A stretch of 64,000 bases of DNA. Origin: JADLDB01 sp040752975. GTDB taxonomy: Bacteria > Myxococcota > Myxococcia > Myxococcales > Myxococcaceae. Below the pieces are notes generated by a model. It had not been told where the DNA came from. It searched no databases and worked only from the letters and a program-made list of their open reading frames with translations. Shown in pieces: positions 42,401 to 50,237 of this stretch. Position numbers and translations under genes: made by a program. Positions within the stretch are counted from its first letter, which is position 1. Each line of letters starts with the position of its first letter. The stretch covers positions 1 to 64,000 of the forward strand of contig JBFMHF010000003.1 of NCBI GenBank assembly GCA_040752975.1, in the 5' to 3' direction.

Positions 42401-45400
42401 GAGACGGTCATCCGGCCCGAGGAGGTGAAGCCGACCTCCGCGCAGCGGTCGGAGGACAGCAGCTCGTCCACGAGGTGCTGCGCGATGGCCGGGGCGCCGA
42501 GGGCGACGTCCACGTCCACCGCTTTCACGACGGCGTCGGGCCATTCCTGCGCCAGCGCCTTGGTAAAGCCCAGCGCGCCCACCTGGCCCAGGGCGTCGCC
42601 CGCCACGCCGGTGAGGCCGAAGTGCCCGCCCAGGCCCGTGACGGTGAAGAAGGCTTCGGCCTTCTCTGCCGTGAGCCGCTTCGAGAGGGCCAGCAGCGTG
42701 CGCGCCGGAGCCCGGTAGTCGCCCTTCGCCGTCAGCGTCTCGAGGTGGATGACGCCCGCGAAGTCGCCCGCCGTGTCCACCCCGCCCACCACCGCCGCGA
42801 TGCCGTGCCCTTTGAGCTTCGCCTGGAGCGCGTCCGCCACGCCCAGCGCGTCCTTCGTCAGCAAGAGCGGCTTGCGGAAGGCGTGCACGGACTCGGACAA
42901 CACGTGCAGCGGCGCGGCGACGACCTTCGGTGCGTAGCGGTCCACCGGCACCACCGCCTTCGCCTCTTCCTTCGCCTCCGTCACGCCCGACTCGAGCGCC
43001 TTCACCACGTGCTCGATGACCTGGCCGACGGTGGTGGTGCGGCTGAAGAGCTCCCGCGGCAGGCCGCCGAGCTGAGGGAAGGCCTTGCCCACGTCCTGGT
43101 CCAGCTCCACCAGCATCAACGAGTCGAAGCCCAACTCGCCCACCAGCGTCTGCTCGGCCTTCAGCGTGCCCGCCGGGAAGGCCGAGATGCGCGCGACGGA
43201 CGCGAGGACCTTCTGTTGCACCAGCGGGCGGGCGTCTTCCTTCGCCGGCGGAGGCGCGGGGGGACTTCCCCTCTCCCCCGATGCGGGCGGCGGAGGCAGT
43301 TCCTTCGCAGCGACGAGGTTGGAGAAGTTCGGCGGCTTCGCCACCACCGGCGCGGGCGCGGGCGCCACCGGCGCAGTCACCTGCGGCAGCGGCGCGCCGT
43401 TCGACAGCGCCTGAATCGCCGCGGCCTGGGCCTTCAGAATCTCCGCCTGGTTCTGCAGGAGGGCCATCTGTTGCTGGAAGAGCGCGATGAGGCTGTCCAT
43501 GGCGACCGGTCCCTTCGACTGCGACTGCGACGGCGACTGCGAGAACGTGGCGGGCGCCTCGCCGGCCTTCACCAGCGGCGCGTGCGGGGCGCGACTCGTG
43601 CGCTCCATCGCCCAGTACTTCTGCACCTCGAGCGGCGTGGGCGGCAGCGTGGCCAGCGGCGCGTCGGCCATCAGCGCCTCGGCCTTCACCGGCACGCCCT
43701 TCACCCACAGCTGCCCCAGCGTGGTGAGGAGCTGCGCGCCTCCGTCCCCGCCGTCCGCCGGTGCGAGGGAGGAGAACGTCACGCCTTCCTTCTTCACCAC
43801 GCCGCGCGCAAAGGCCGTCAGCGCGGTGCCCGCTCCCACCTGCACGAAGTGCGACACCTCGGCGGCTGCGCAGGCCTCGAGGGCCTCCACGAAGCGCACT
43901 GGCGAGGTGGCGTGGCGTACCCAAACCTCCTTCGCCTCGGCCACCGACGCATACGGCTTCCCGGTGATGCAGGAGACGACCGTGGCCTGCATCTCGTGCA
44001 GCGGCAGCGCGGTGACGACGGCCCACATCTGCTCGTTGACGCCATTCATCAGCGGCGAGTGGAAGGCGTGCGACACGTCGAGGCGCGTCGTCTTCAGCCC
44101 CGCGGCCTTGAGCGCCGCGTCGGCCGCCTCGATGCCCTTCGTGGTGCCCGACAGCACCACCTGCGTCGGGTGGTTGTCGTTGGCGATGACGACGTCGGCC
44201 AGCTTTCCGAGGTGCGGCTCGACGGAGGCCCGCGCCGCCATCACCGCCAGCATCGCGCCCGGGTCCTCGAGGGCGAGGCGCTTCATGAACTGCCCGCGCT
44301 GCGCCACCAGCCGCACCGCATCGGCGCCCGGCAGCATGCCCGCCACCGAGGCCGCGGCGAACTCGCCCAGCGAATGGCCCAGCACCACGGCGGGCGTCAC
44401 ATTCACCTCGCGGAGCAGCTCGCCCAGCGCGATGCCCAGCGCGGCCATCGCCGGCTGGCACACGTGCGTCTGGGTGAGGTGCGCCTGCGCCTTCACCTCG
44501 TCGAAGCCGGGCGGGGAGGCGCGGCCGGCCGACGCCGCGAAGGCTGCCTGGGGCCGACCTGCCGGGTACAACGCCTCGAGCAGGCTGCAGCCGGCCTCGG
44601 CCTTCGCCGCCGCGTCGTACTCTTCGAGTCGCGCGCGCAGCGAGGGGAAGCGCGCCACGAGCTCCTCGAGGAGCCCCACCTTCTGCGCGCCCTGCCCGGG
44701 GAAGAGGAACGCCACCCGCCGCTGCTCCTCGGGCACCGGCGTCGACGGCGCGAGCGCTCCGGAGGCCACCTCCTTCAGCTTCGCCACCAACTGGGCGCGC
44801 CCCTTCGCCACGAAGGCCACGCGGGCGTCGAAGCCGGCGCGGCTGGCCAGGGTGCGCGCCACCGCGGCGGGAGAGAGCCCCTGCGCGTCCACCAGCGTGG
44901 CGAGGGCGTTGGCGTGCTGGGCCAGCAGGCCCGCGGTGGGCGCGGAGAGGAGGAAGAGTTCCTCGCGCTCCGCCGGGAGGGTGACTTCGGGCGCCTCTTC
45001 CACCAGCACGTGCGCGTTGGTGCCGCCGAAGCCGAAGGACGACACCGCGGCGCGGCGCTTCTGGCCTGGCTTCACTGCCCACGTTTCCGCCTGGCGAGGC
45101 ACGCGGAAGGGCGAGCGCTCGAGCTCCAGCTTCGGGTTCAACTCCTCGCACCCGGGCTGCGGGGGGATGGTGCGGTGGTACAGCGCCAGGCAGGCCTTCA
45201 TGAAGCCCGCCACGCCCGCGGCGCTCATGGTGTGGCCGATGTTGCCCTTGATGCTGCCGAGCGCGCAGTGCGGCTCGGTGAGGGTGCGGCCGGCCTTCTC
45301 GTTGAAGAAGTGCTTGAGCGCGCCCACCTCCACCACGTCGCCCACCGTCGTGGCGGTGCCGTGCGTCTCGACGTAGCCGATGGTCTCGACGGGGAAGTCG

Positions 45401-46407
45401 ACGTCGGCGTGGGCCTTCCACATCGCGTCGCGCTGGCCTTCGGGGCGCGGCGTCATCGGGCCTTCCCCGCGGCCGTCGTTGTTGCAGCCGGTGCCGCGCA
45501 GCACCGCGTAGATGCGGTCGCCGTCGGCTCTCGCGTCCTCGAGGCGCTTCAAGGCCACCAGCCCCACGCCCTCGCCCATCACGAAGCCGTCGGCCCGCGC
45601 GTCGAAAGGCCGGCACGCGCCCGAGGGGGAGATGGCGCCGATGCGGGAGAAGCCGATGAGGTTGTCGGGGTTGAGGTTCAGGTACACGCCGCCGGCGATG
45701 GCGAGGTTGATCTGCCGCGCGCGCAGGTTGACGACGGCCTCGTGAATGGCCACCAGCGCGGAAGAGCACGCCGCGTCGATGGACATGGCGGGGCCGTTCA
45801 AGTCGAACGTCTGGGCCACGCTGCAGGCAATCATGTTGAGCAGCGAGCCGGCGATGGTGAAGGCGCGCGCGGGAGAGACGTCCGCGACGGCGGCCTTCAC
45901 CGCCTCCGCCTCGGCGGGAGAAAGCGAGTCGCCGAACTCGCCCGCCGCCATCTGGAGCGCGCGGTGCCGGGCGGTGAGCAGGTCCTTGTACTCGGAGACG
46001 GAGGCGCCGATGAAGACGCCGGTGCGCGACCGGTCGAAGGGCCTGGACTCGTAGCCCGCGTCCTGCAGCACCTGCCGCGTGGCCTCGATGGCGAGGCGGT
46101 GCTGCGGGTCCATCACCTGCACGCGGCGCGGCGCCAGGCCGTAATGCAGGGCGGCGAAGTCCTCGACGCCGTCGATGAAGGCGCCCTTGCGCACGTACGT
46201 CTTGTCGGTGGCGCGCACGTCCACCGGGTCGAAGAAGGCGCTGTGCTTCCACCGGGTGTCGGGGATGTCCTCGAAGGCCACTTCGCCGGTGCGCACCAGG
46301 TCCCACAGCGCGTTGACGTCGTTCGCGTGCGGGAAGCGGCAGGCCATGCCCACCACGGCGACGTCGCCGCTCATGGCGTGCACGGGAGGCTTCGAGGAGT
46401 GCGGCAT
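39481..46407 (-). CDS. KS-AT-ACP-KR-DH polyketide synthase fused to alpha-oxoamine synthase
   Basis: 2308 residues. KS about 14-465 with Cys214 (DAACSSAL), His349 (ETHGTATT) and His392 (NIGHTMSAAG). AT about 565-915 with Ser679 (GHSLG). A coiled-coil segment near 970-1001 and a Pro linker precede one ACP with Ser1096 (LGFDSLM). KR about 1350-1530 with TGGAKGLG, Ser1487, Tyr1500 and Asn1504, with a structural half before it. DH about 1590-1850 with His1602 (HTMAGQRVLP) and Asp1771/Gln1775 (DASFQ). AOS about 1905-2295, a PLP enzyme with Lys2148 (GTLSKSF), D2113 and H2116. No ER or thioesterase is present. The AOS should release the chain by condensing it with an amino acid, losing CO2, to an alpha-amino ketone. 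The ACP before KR resembles PfaA/HglE-type lipid synthases. ACP lies 7 bp upstream. Confidence 0.93.
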   Translation of the reverse strand: MPHSSKPPVHAMSGDVAVVGMACRFPHANDVNALWDLVRTGEVAFEDIPDTRWKHSAFFDPVDVRATDKTYVRKGAFIDGVEDFAALHYGLAPRRVQVMDPQHRLAIEATRQVLQDAGYESRPFDRSRTGVFIGASVSEYKDLLTARHRALQMAAGEFGDSLSPAEAEAVKAAVADVSPARAFTIAGSLLNMIACSVAQTFDLNGPAMSIDAACSSALVAIHEAVVNLRARQINLAIAGGVYLNLNPDNLIGFSRIGAISPSGACRPFDARADGFVMGEGVGLVALKRLEDARADGDRIYAVLRGTGCNNDGRGEGPMTPRPEGQRDAMWKAHADVDFPVETIGYVETHGTATTVGDVVEVGALKHFFNEKAGRTLTEPHCALGSIKGNIGHTMSAAGVAGFMKACLALYHRTIPPQPGCEELNPKLELERSPFRVPRQAETWAVKPGQKRRAAVSSFGFGGTNAHVLVEEAPEVTLPAEREELFLLSAPTAGLLAQHANALATLVDAQGLSPAAVARTLASRAGFDARVAFVAKGRAQLVAKLKEVASGALAPSTPVPEEQRRVAFLFPGQGAQKVGLLEELVARFPSLRARLEEYDAAAKAEAGCSLLEALYPAGRPQAAFAASAGRASPPGFDEVKAQAHLTQTHVCQPAMAALGIALGELLREVNVTPAVVLGHSLGEFAAASVAGMLPGADAVRLVAQRGQFMKRLALEDPGAMLAVMAARASVEPHLGKLADVVIANDNHPTQVVLSGTTKGIEAADAALKAAGLKTTRLDVSHAFHSPLMNGVNEQMWAVVTALPLHEMQATVVSCITGKPYASVAEAKEVWVRHATSPVRFVEALEACAAAEVSHFVQVGAGTALTAFARGVVKKEGVTFSSLAPADGGDGGAQLLTTLGQLWVKGVPVKAEALMADAPLATLPPTPLEVQKYWAMERTSRAPHAPLVKAGEAPATFSQSPSQSQSKGPVAMDSLIALFQQQMALLQNQAEILKAQAAAIQALSNGAPLPQVTAPVAPAPAPVVAKPPNFSNLVAAKELPPPPASGERGSPPAPPPAKEDARPLVQQKVLASVARISAFPAGTLKAEQTLVGELGFDSLMLVELDQDVGKAFPQLGGLPRELFSRTTTVGQVIEHVVKALESGVTEAKEEAKAVVPVDRYAPKVVAAPLHVLSESVHAFRKPLLLTKDALGVADALQAKLKGHGIAAVVGGVDTAGDFAGVIHLETLTAKGDYRAPARTLLALSKRLTAEKAEAFFTVTGLGGHFGLTGVAGDALGQVGALGFTKALAQEWPDAVVKAVDVDVALGAPAIAQHLVDELLSSDRCAEVGFTSSGRMTVSLSPWAEGRGEAKLSKDSVVLVTGGAKGLGLSFAKALAKQHGCTVALAGRSAPSEDIAKASAQVKAAGAKVCTYHVLDTRDVASVKAGVAAVKTAHGRVDAIIHAAGILSDALVGAKDVSQLDAVLDTKVGGALALLDAAGDGLSLFVGIGSWAGRFGNAAQTDYSAANEMLARVTSAKKAFRAVTIDFPPWEDSEMVKRIPGFKKAELKASGVTFLSTDEGVAAFLACVADGSGEVLVGRAVPERVVTHTASFPVSRLNHVYLNDHTMAGQRVLPFAAALDHVAAAALESAGVHSTPGQKQPFTVTDFRLKRAVLVPDTTWLEVNVTQRVRGGQGGALDVKLSQGHALSYQGVVTVGADASNVPAVKSFAATALPMSLKDFYAGFTFHGPRLQGITSIEAVGDDGVVGWVKGCRPADWVKEPLRSEWTVDPLILDASFQLAGYWAWVKHQRAGFPVGLGRYVQLAPFGQGPVKCTVTFEASTDDVFKGTLVWQDQAGRVVAYLTGAEAEFKKRDPQFQSQPVPKAAAPAAAPPPETKPLAAAPLPAPMAADAEVPAATVTIDESAWNPAKFPEYEELQERIQMAEAFGLKNPYFSVHEAICGDTTVVNGKEMINFSSYNYVGNSGDPVVSKAAQDAIAKYGTSVSASRVASGEKPLTRELEKALADFFGTEDCIVLVSGHATNVTVIGHVVGAGDLILHDALAHDSIIGGAKLSGAKRRPFPHNDWEALDRMLTNLRPHYRRVLICIEGTYSMDGDIPDLPKFIEVKKKHKAMLLVDEAHSAGVLGDTGRGVGEHFHVNRADVDMWMGTLSKSFASCGGYIAGSHALVEYLKYTTPGFVYSVGISPPNAAAALAATKQILAHPERVAKCRANAKRFIELLKERGINTGMSGGSAVVPAIIGNSVLCLQLSDALKDRGVNVQPILYPAVEEDMARLRFFLSSLHREEQLVKTADLVKSELDRLTRELNGDAVA

Positions 46408-46414
46408 GGTGCGG

Positions 46415-46675
46415 TTACCAGCTCACCTCGGTGCCCGGGGGCACCAGGCGCTTCACCAGCCCGCCGAGGTCGCCGAGGGTCTGCACCTTGGCCAGGTCCT
46501 CGTCGGGCATGCGGATGTTCAGCTTCTCCTCGAAGTAGCTGACCAGCTCCATCACCGCGACCGAGTCGAGGCCGAGCTTGGAGATGACGGTGTCCTTCGA
46601 GAGTTGGTCCAGCTTCTTCCCGTTCACTTCGAGGGCCGCCTGCTTGAAGAGCTGGATGATGTCGACCTGAGCCAT
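46415..46675 (-). CDS. free-standing acyl carrier protein
   Basis: 86 residues, typical size for an ACP. The phosphopantetheine Ser is S38 in LGLDSVAVMEL, with the usual helix pattern before and after. It probably accepts the acyl group activated by the ligase encoded upstream (38 bp) and passes it to the KS of the synthase encoded 7 bp downstream. The Asp-Ser pair (GLDSV) indicates it is recognised by a PPTase, for instance the Sfp-type one near 29 kb. Confidence 0.92.
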   Translation of the reverse strand: MAQVDIIQLFKQAALEVNGKKLDQLSKDTVISKLGLDSVAVMELVSYFEEKLNIRMPDEDLAKVQTLGDLGGLVKRLVPPGTEVSW

Positions 46676-46713
46676 GGTGTCCTTCGCCTCGGGGTTGGTG
46701 TGAGAGTGAAACG

Positions 46714-48606
46714 TCAGCCGAGCAGCCGCGACACGCGGCGCTGGGTGTAGGAGCCGGCCAGCTTGAGCTTCTCGAGGGCGTCGCCCATGGAGCGGATCTC
46801 CAGGGTGTGCGCGACCAGCTTCTTCGCGCGGTGCTGCGCGCGGCCCAGAATCGACAGCGCCACGTGGCGGGCCAGCACCAGCTTCTCGCCGTTGGAGCCG
46901 AGGGTGCGGTTGCCTTCCTTGCCCACGGTGCCGTCGAGGTACTGCTGACGCGTCTTCGCGCGCTGCAGCTTGCCCGACGACGTCTTGGGCAGGCTGCCCA
47001 TGGGCGCCACCACCACATCGGCGGGGATGAGCTGGAGCTGCTCGGTGAGCTTCTGCTTCACGAGGTCCTTGAGCGCGTCCGGGTTCTGCGTGCGCGACTC
47101 GAGGACGATGATGAGCTCCTCGCTGGCGGCGCCGGGGCGGGAGAAGGCCACCGTGCTGCCCTTGCGCACCTCGGGCAGCTCGTCGACCAGCCACTCCATG
47201 CGCTGCGGGTCGTAGTTGCGGCCGTTGATGATGATGATGTCCTTCTTGCGACCCGTGATGTAGACGCGGCCGTTCACGAGGTAGCCGTAGTCGCCCGTCT
47301 TGAGCCACCCGTTGCCGAAGGTGCGCTGCGTGGCCTCGGGGTCCTCGAAGTAGCCCTTCGCCAGCGACGGCCCGCGCACCCAGAACTCACCGACGCGGCG
47401 GTCGGCCAGGCGCTTGCCGGACTCGTCGAAGACGCCAATCTCATGGCCCGGGAAGGCCTTGCCGCAGCAGACGAACTCCTGCGCCTTGCCGCTCTTGAGC
47501 TGGTCGACGTGCGCGGGCTCGGCGTGGTGTTTCTGCTGGTAGGCGTCGGCGTCGATGACGTCGGTGGACAGCGTCTCCTCGATGCCGATGAAGCTGATGG
47601 CCAGCGTGGCCTCGGCCATGCCGTAGCAGGGCAGCAGCATGTTGGGCTTCACGCCCGCCTTCGAGAAGACCTCGAGGAAGTTCCGCATCGTGGCGGGGTT
47701 GATGGGCTCGGCGCCGCAGCCGAAGTGGCGCATGCAGGAGAGGTCCCACTTCGCGAGCTGCTCGGGCTTCACCCGCTTGGCGGTGAGGGCGTACGCGAAG
47801 TTCGGCGCGAAGGTGATGGTGCCGCGGGTGCGGTGAATGGTCTCCATCCACACCGTCGCGCTGCGCACGAAGGTGAGCGTGGGGATGAAGGTGACGGGGA
47901 CGCGGTGGAACAGCGGGGCGATGACGAAGCCGATGAGCCCCATGTCGTGGTACAGCGGGAGCCACGACACGCCCTTGTCGACGTCGGTGTCGGTGTCGAG
48001 GCCGTCGCGCATGATGGCCCAGGCGTTGGCGCGCAGGCTGCCGTGGGTGACCTCCACGCCCTTGGGCGCCGACGTGGAGCCACTGGTGAACTGGAGGAAG
48101 CAGGTGTCGTCCGCGGTGACGTGGGCGGGTTCCTGGCTGACGCCCTCGGGCGCGGGGCCGCGCAGCTCCTCGGCCACCACCACACCCTTGAGGGTGTCCA
48201 CCTTCGACAGCCCGCTCCACAGCACCTGCTGCAGCTTGGCGTTGGTCGCGATGTGGCTGACCTTCGCCTTCTTCAGCACGGCGACCAGCGTCTCGATGTA
48301 GCTGTCCAGCTTGCCGAGTGAGAGGGGCGGGTACAGGGGCACGGGGACGATGCCGGCCCACACGGCGCCGAGGAAGGTGGGCACGAAGTCTTCGCCGTCG
48401 GGCATCACCATCGCGAGGCGGTCGCCCTGCCTGAGGCCGTACTGGCGCAGGTGCGCGGCGCGGCGCATCGCCTCTTCGCGGAGCTGCTCGAAGCTGAAGA
48501 ACTGCTCCTTCTGGTCCCGGTCGAGGAAGGTGTAGCCCTTGTCGGTCCAGCCCTTGGACTGGTCGAGCGCGGCGACGAGGTTCGGGTAGTCGAAGACCTG
48601 CGGCAT
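46714..48606 (-). CDS. fatty acyl-AMP ligase (FAAL)
   Basis: 630 residues. An ANL-superfamily adenylation domain with P-loop FTSGSTSAPKG (173-183), then YHDMGLIG (about 219-226) typical of FAALs, and GRKKDIIIINGRNYDPQ in the hinge. FAALs make acyl-AMP from free fatty acid and ATP and load it onto an ACP, and the ACP gene follows directly. The C-terminal extension after about 565 has no thioesterase or ACP domain. The start at 48606 (MPQVFDYPN) is fixed by GGAGGGG; an upstream ATG at 48669 would run through the promoter. It is the first gene of the operon, divergent from the acyltransferase genes. Confidence 0.92.
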   Translation of the reverse strand: MPQVFDYPNLVAALDQSKGWTDKGYTFLDRDQKEQFFSFEQLREEAMRRAAHLRQYGLRQGDRLAMVMPDGEDFVPTFLGAVWAGIVPVPLYPPLSLGKLDSYIETLVAVLKKAKVSHIATNAKLQQVLWSGLSKVDTLKGVVVAEELRGPAPEGVSQEPAHVTADDTCFLQFTSGSTSAPKGVEVTHGSLRANAWAIMRDGLDTDTDVDKGVSWLPLYHDMGLIGFVIAPLFHRVPVTFIPTLTFVRSATVWMETIHRTRGTITFAPNFAYALTAKRVKPEQLAKWDLSCMRHFGCGAEPINPATMRNFLEVFSKAGVKPNMLLPCYGMAEATLAISFIGIEETLSTDVIDADAYQQKHHAEPAHVDQLKSGKAQEFVCCGKAFPGHEIGVFDESGKRLADRRVGEFWVRGPSLAKGYFEDPEATQRTFGNGWLKTGDYGYLVNGRVYITGRKKDIIIINGRNYDPQRMEWLVDELPEVRKGSTVAFSRPGAASEELIIVLESRTQNPDALKDLVKQKLTEQLQLIPADVVVAPMGSLPKTSSGKLQRAKTRQQYLDGTVGKEGNRTLGSNGEKLVLARHVALSILGRAQHRAKKLVAHTLEIRSMGDALEKLKLAGSYTQRRVSRLLG

Positions 48607-48640
48607 GAACAACCCCTCCAGGGAATGGTGAGCGGGCGGG

Positions 48641-48669
48641 TCAATAGATGCCGGCCCTGTGAGGGTCAA
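48641..48669 (-). promoter_or_regulatory. sigma-70-like promoter for the FAAL-ACP-PKS operon
   Basis: On the minus strand TTGACC (48664-48669) and TATTGA (48641-48646) lie 17 bp apart. Transcription would start near 48634, giving a leader of about 28 bases to the FAAL start codon. The same -35 sequence TTGACC occurs in the facing promoter. It is close to consensus, but not experimentally supported. Confidence 0.55.
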
Positions 48670-48734
48670 GCATCGGCCCCCCTGGTAGACCCTGTGTTGC
48701 GCAGGTGATGGGCAAGGGCGGCGCCAGTTGCCCG

Positions 48735-48758
48735 TTGAAATTGACGCGGGAGTTTCAA
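48735..48758. promoter_or_regulatory. inverted repeat TTGAAA-N12-TTTCAA
   Basis: A 6-bp perfect dyad (48735-48740, 48753-48758) with a 12-bp spacer sits between the two divergent promoters. Together with the second dyad at 48783 it is a candidate operator in the shared control region. The spacer contains TTGACG, so overlap with a weak -35 element is possible. Confidence 0.4.
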
Positions 48759-48782
48759 GGCGTTATGGCGCTGAATCCATGA

Positions 48783-48799
48783 GAGGTGTCACACACCTC
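48783..48799. promoter_or_regulatory. perfect 7-bp inverted repeat (candidate operator)
   Basis: GAGGTGT-CAC-ACACCTC is a perfect dyad (arms 7 bp, spacer 3 bp) near the middle of the divergent control region of the lipid locus. Such compact palindromes are typical of TetR- or GntR-type binding sites. No regulator gene is found next to the locus, so any regulator must act in trans. Confidence 0.5.
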
Positions 48800-48963
48800 G
48801 CGACTGAACTTCGCAACTGAGTGAGCAGTATCTTGCCCATAATTCGCGCACTGAAGGCCAGATCAAGCGCTGCCCGGCGGTCCCTGGAGCACCCGACGGC
48901 CCCTCTGCCGCACCCAACTGCTTGAAACAAGGACCGCTGCTTCTGAGCAACTTCTTGCCCGAA

Positions 48964-48992
48964 TTGACCGCCCGGCGGCCATCCCCTACAAG
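48964..48992 (+). promoter_or_regulatory. sigma-70-like promoter for the acyltransferase pair
   Basis: TTGACC (48964-48969) and TACAAG (48987-48992) are 17 bp apart on the plus strand, 33 bp before the ATG of the first acyltransferase gene, with a GAGGGG ribosome site between. Identical -35 hexamers in both promoters suggest coordinated control. The remaining 419-bp gap (48607-49025) shows no gene. Confidence 0.5.
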
Positions 48993-49025
48993 CCGGCGCA
49001 CTTTCCACACACGAGGGGTACGGAC

Positions 49026-50231
49026 ATGACGAGCAGCGCGCAGGCGCAGACTTCTCAGGGGCAGGAGACGGCGGTGGCGGCGAGCGACGTGGTGGTGACG
49101 CCGGTGACGACGCCCGCGGAAAAGAAGGCCTTCATCCGCTTCCAGTACGAGATCTACCACTCGCTCCCCAACTTCGTGCCGCCGCTGGAGATGGATCGCG
49201 AGAATGTCCTCGACCCGAAGAAGAACCCCTGGTTCCAGTTCGGCACCGCGCAGCTCTTCCTCGCCCGCCGCGGCGGGAAAATCGTCGGCCGCATCGCCGC
49301 CATCGAGGACCCCCGCTACAACGAGTTCCACGAGACGAAGACGGGCTGGTTCGGCTTCTTCGAGTGCATCGAGGACGTGGGCGTGGCGAAGGCCCTCTTC
49401 GAGGCGGCCGAGGCGTGGGTGAAGGCGCGCGGCCTGGCCACCATCATGGGGCCGGCCAGCTTCTCGTCCAACGGCGAGTGGGCCTTCCTCGCGGAGGGCT
49501 TCGACAAGCCGCCGGCCATCATGATGCCGTACAACCCGCCCTACTACCTCAAGCTGACCGAGGCCTGCGGCTACGCCAAGGCGAAGGACCTCTGGGCGTG
49601 GGAAATCGACATCCAGGGCGGCGCGCCGGAGAAGGTCGCGCGCATCGCCGAGAAGGTGAAGCAGCGCGAAGGCATCACCATTCGCCCGGCCAACCTGAAG
49701 GACTGGGACAACGAGGTCCGCCGCATCAAGGACATCTACAACTCGGCGTGGGAGAAGAACTGGGGCTTCGTGCCCATGACTGACGCCGAGTTCGACCTCC
49801 TTGGCAAAGAGCTGAAGATGGTGCTGAACCCGAAGCTGGTCCTCTTCGCCGAGGTGAAGGGTGAGCCGGTGGCCTTCTGCATCACCACGCCCGACGCGAA
49901 CCAGGCCATCAAGAAGGCCAACGGCCGGCTCACCACCTTCGGCATGCCCATCGGCCTGGTGAAGATGCTGCTCGAGCTCAAGCGCATCAAGCAGGGCCGC
50001 CTCATCGCGATGGGCATCAAGAAGGAGTTCCGCAAGCGCGGGCTGGACTCAGTGCTCTTCCTCGAGACCTTCCGTGCCTGCAAGGAGCTCGGCTGGTGGG
50101 GCGGGGAGATCGGCTGGACGCTGGAAGACAACGACATGGTCAACCGCGCCATCGAGCTGTTCGGCTGCAAGAAGTACAAGACGTACCGCGTGTACGAGAA
50201 GAGCCTGGCGGCCGCGCCGCTGAAGAACTGA
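49026..50231 (+). CDS. GNAT-like acyltransferase, first of a pair
   Basis: 401 residues, about twice the size of a simple GNAT domain. Conserved stretches are FIRFQYEIYHSLPNFVPPLE, DPKKNPWFQF, GKIVGRIAAIED, PPAIMMPYNPPYY and the C-terminal RAIELFGCKKYKTYRVYEK. The last part forms a GNAT-type acyl-CoA-binding core with GIKKEFRKRGLDSVLF (R-x-x-G-x-G/A-like loop). The family includes the N-acyltransferase of bacterial ceramide synthesis in Caulobacter (bCerS); this link is from memory. Placed opposite an alpha-oxoamine-synthase operon it probably N-acylates the amino lipid. Gene follows a promoter and its own good ribosome site. Confidence 0.8.
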   Translation: MTSSAQAQTSQGQETAVAASDVVVTPVTTPAEKKAFIRFQYEIYHSLPNFVPPLEMDRENVLDPKKNPWFQFGTAQLFLARRGGKIVGRIAAIEDPRYNEFHETKTGWFGFFECIEDVGVAKALFEAAEAWVKARGLATIMGPASFSSNGEWAFLAEGFDKPPAIMMPYNPPYYLKLTEACGYAKAKDLWAWEIDIQGGAPEKVARIAEKVKQREGITIRPANLKDWDNEVRRIKDIYNSAWEKNWGFVPMTDAEFDLLGKELKMVLNPKLVLFAEVKGEPVAFCITTPDANQAIKKANGRLTTFGMPIGLVKMLLELKRIKQGRLIAMGIKKEFRKRGLDSVLFLETFRACKELGWWGGEIGWTLEDNDMVNRAIELFGCKKYKTYRVYEKSLAAAPLKN

Positions 50232-50237
50232 GCGCTC

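Noticed and set aside
39571..46542. Long plus-strand open frame opposite the PKS gene
   Set aside because: It is a high-GC antisense shadow; the composition is His/Arg/Leu-rich and no domain is recognisable.
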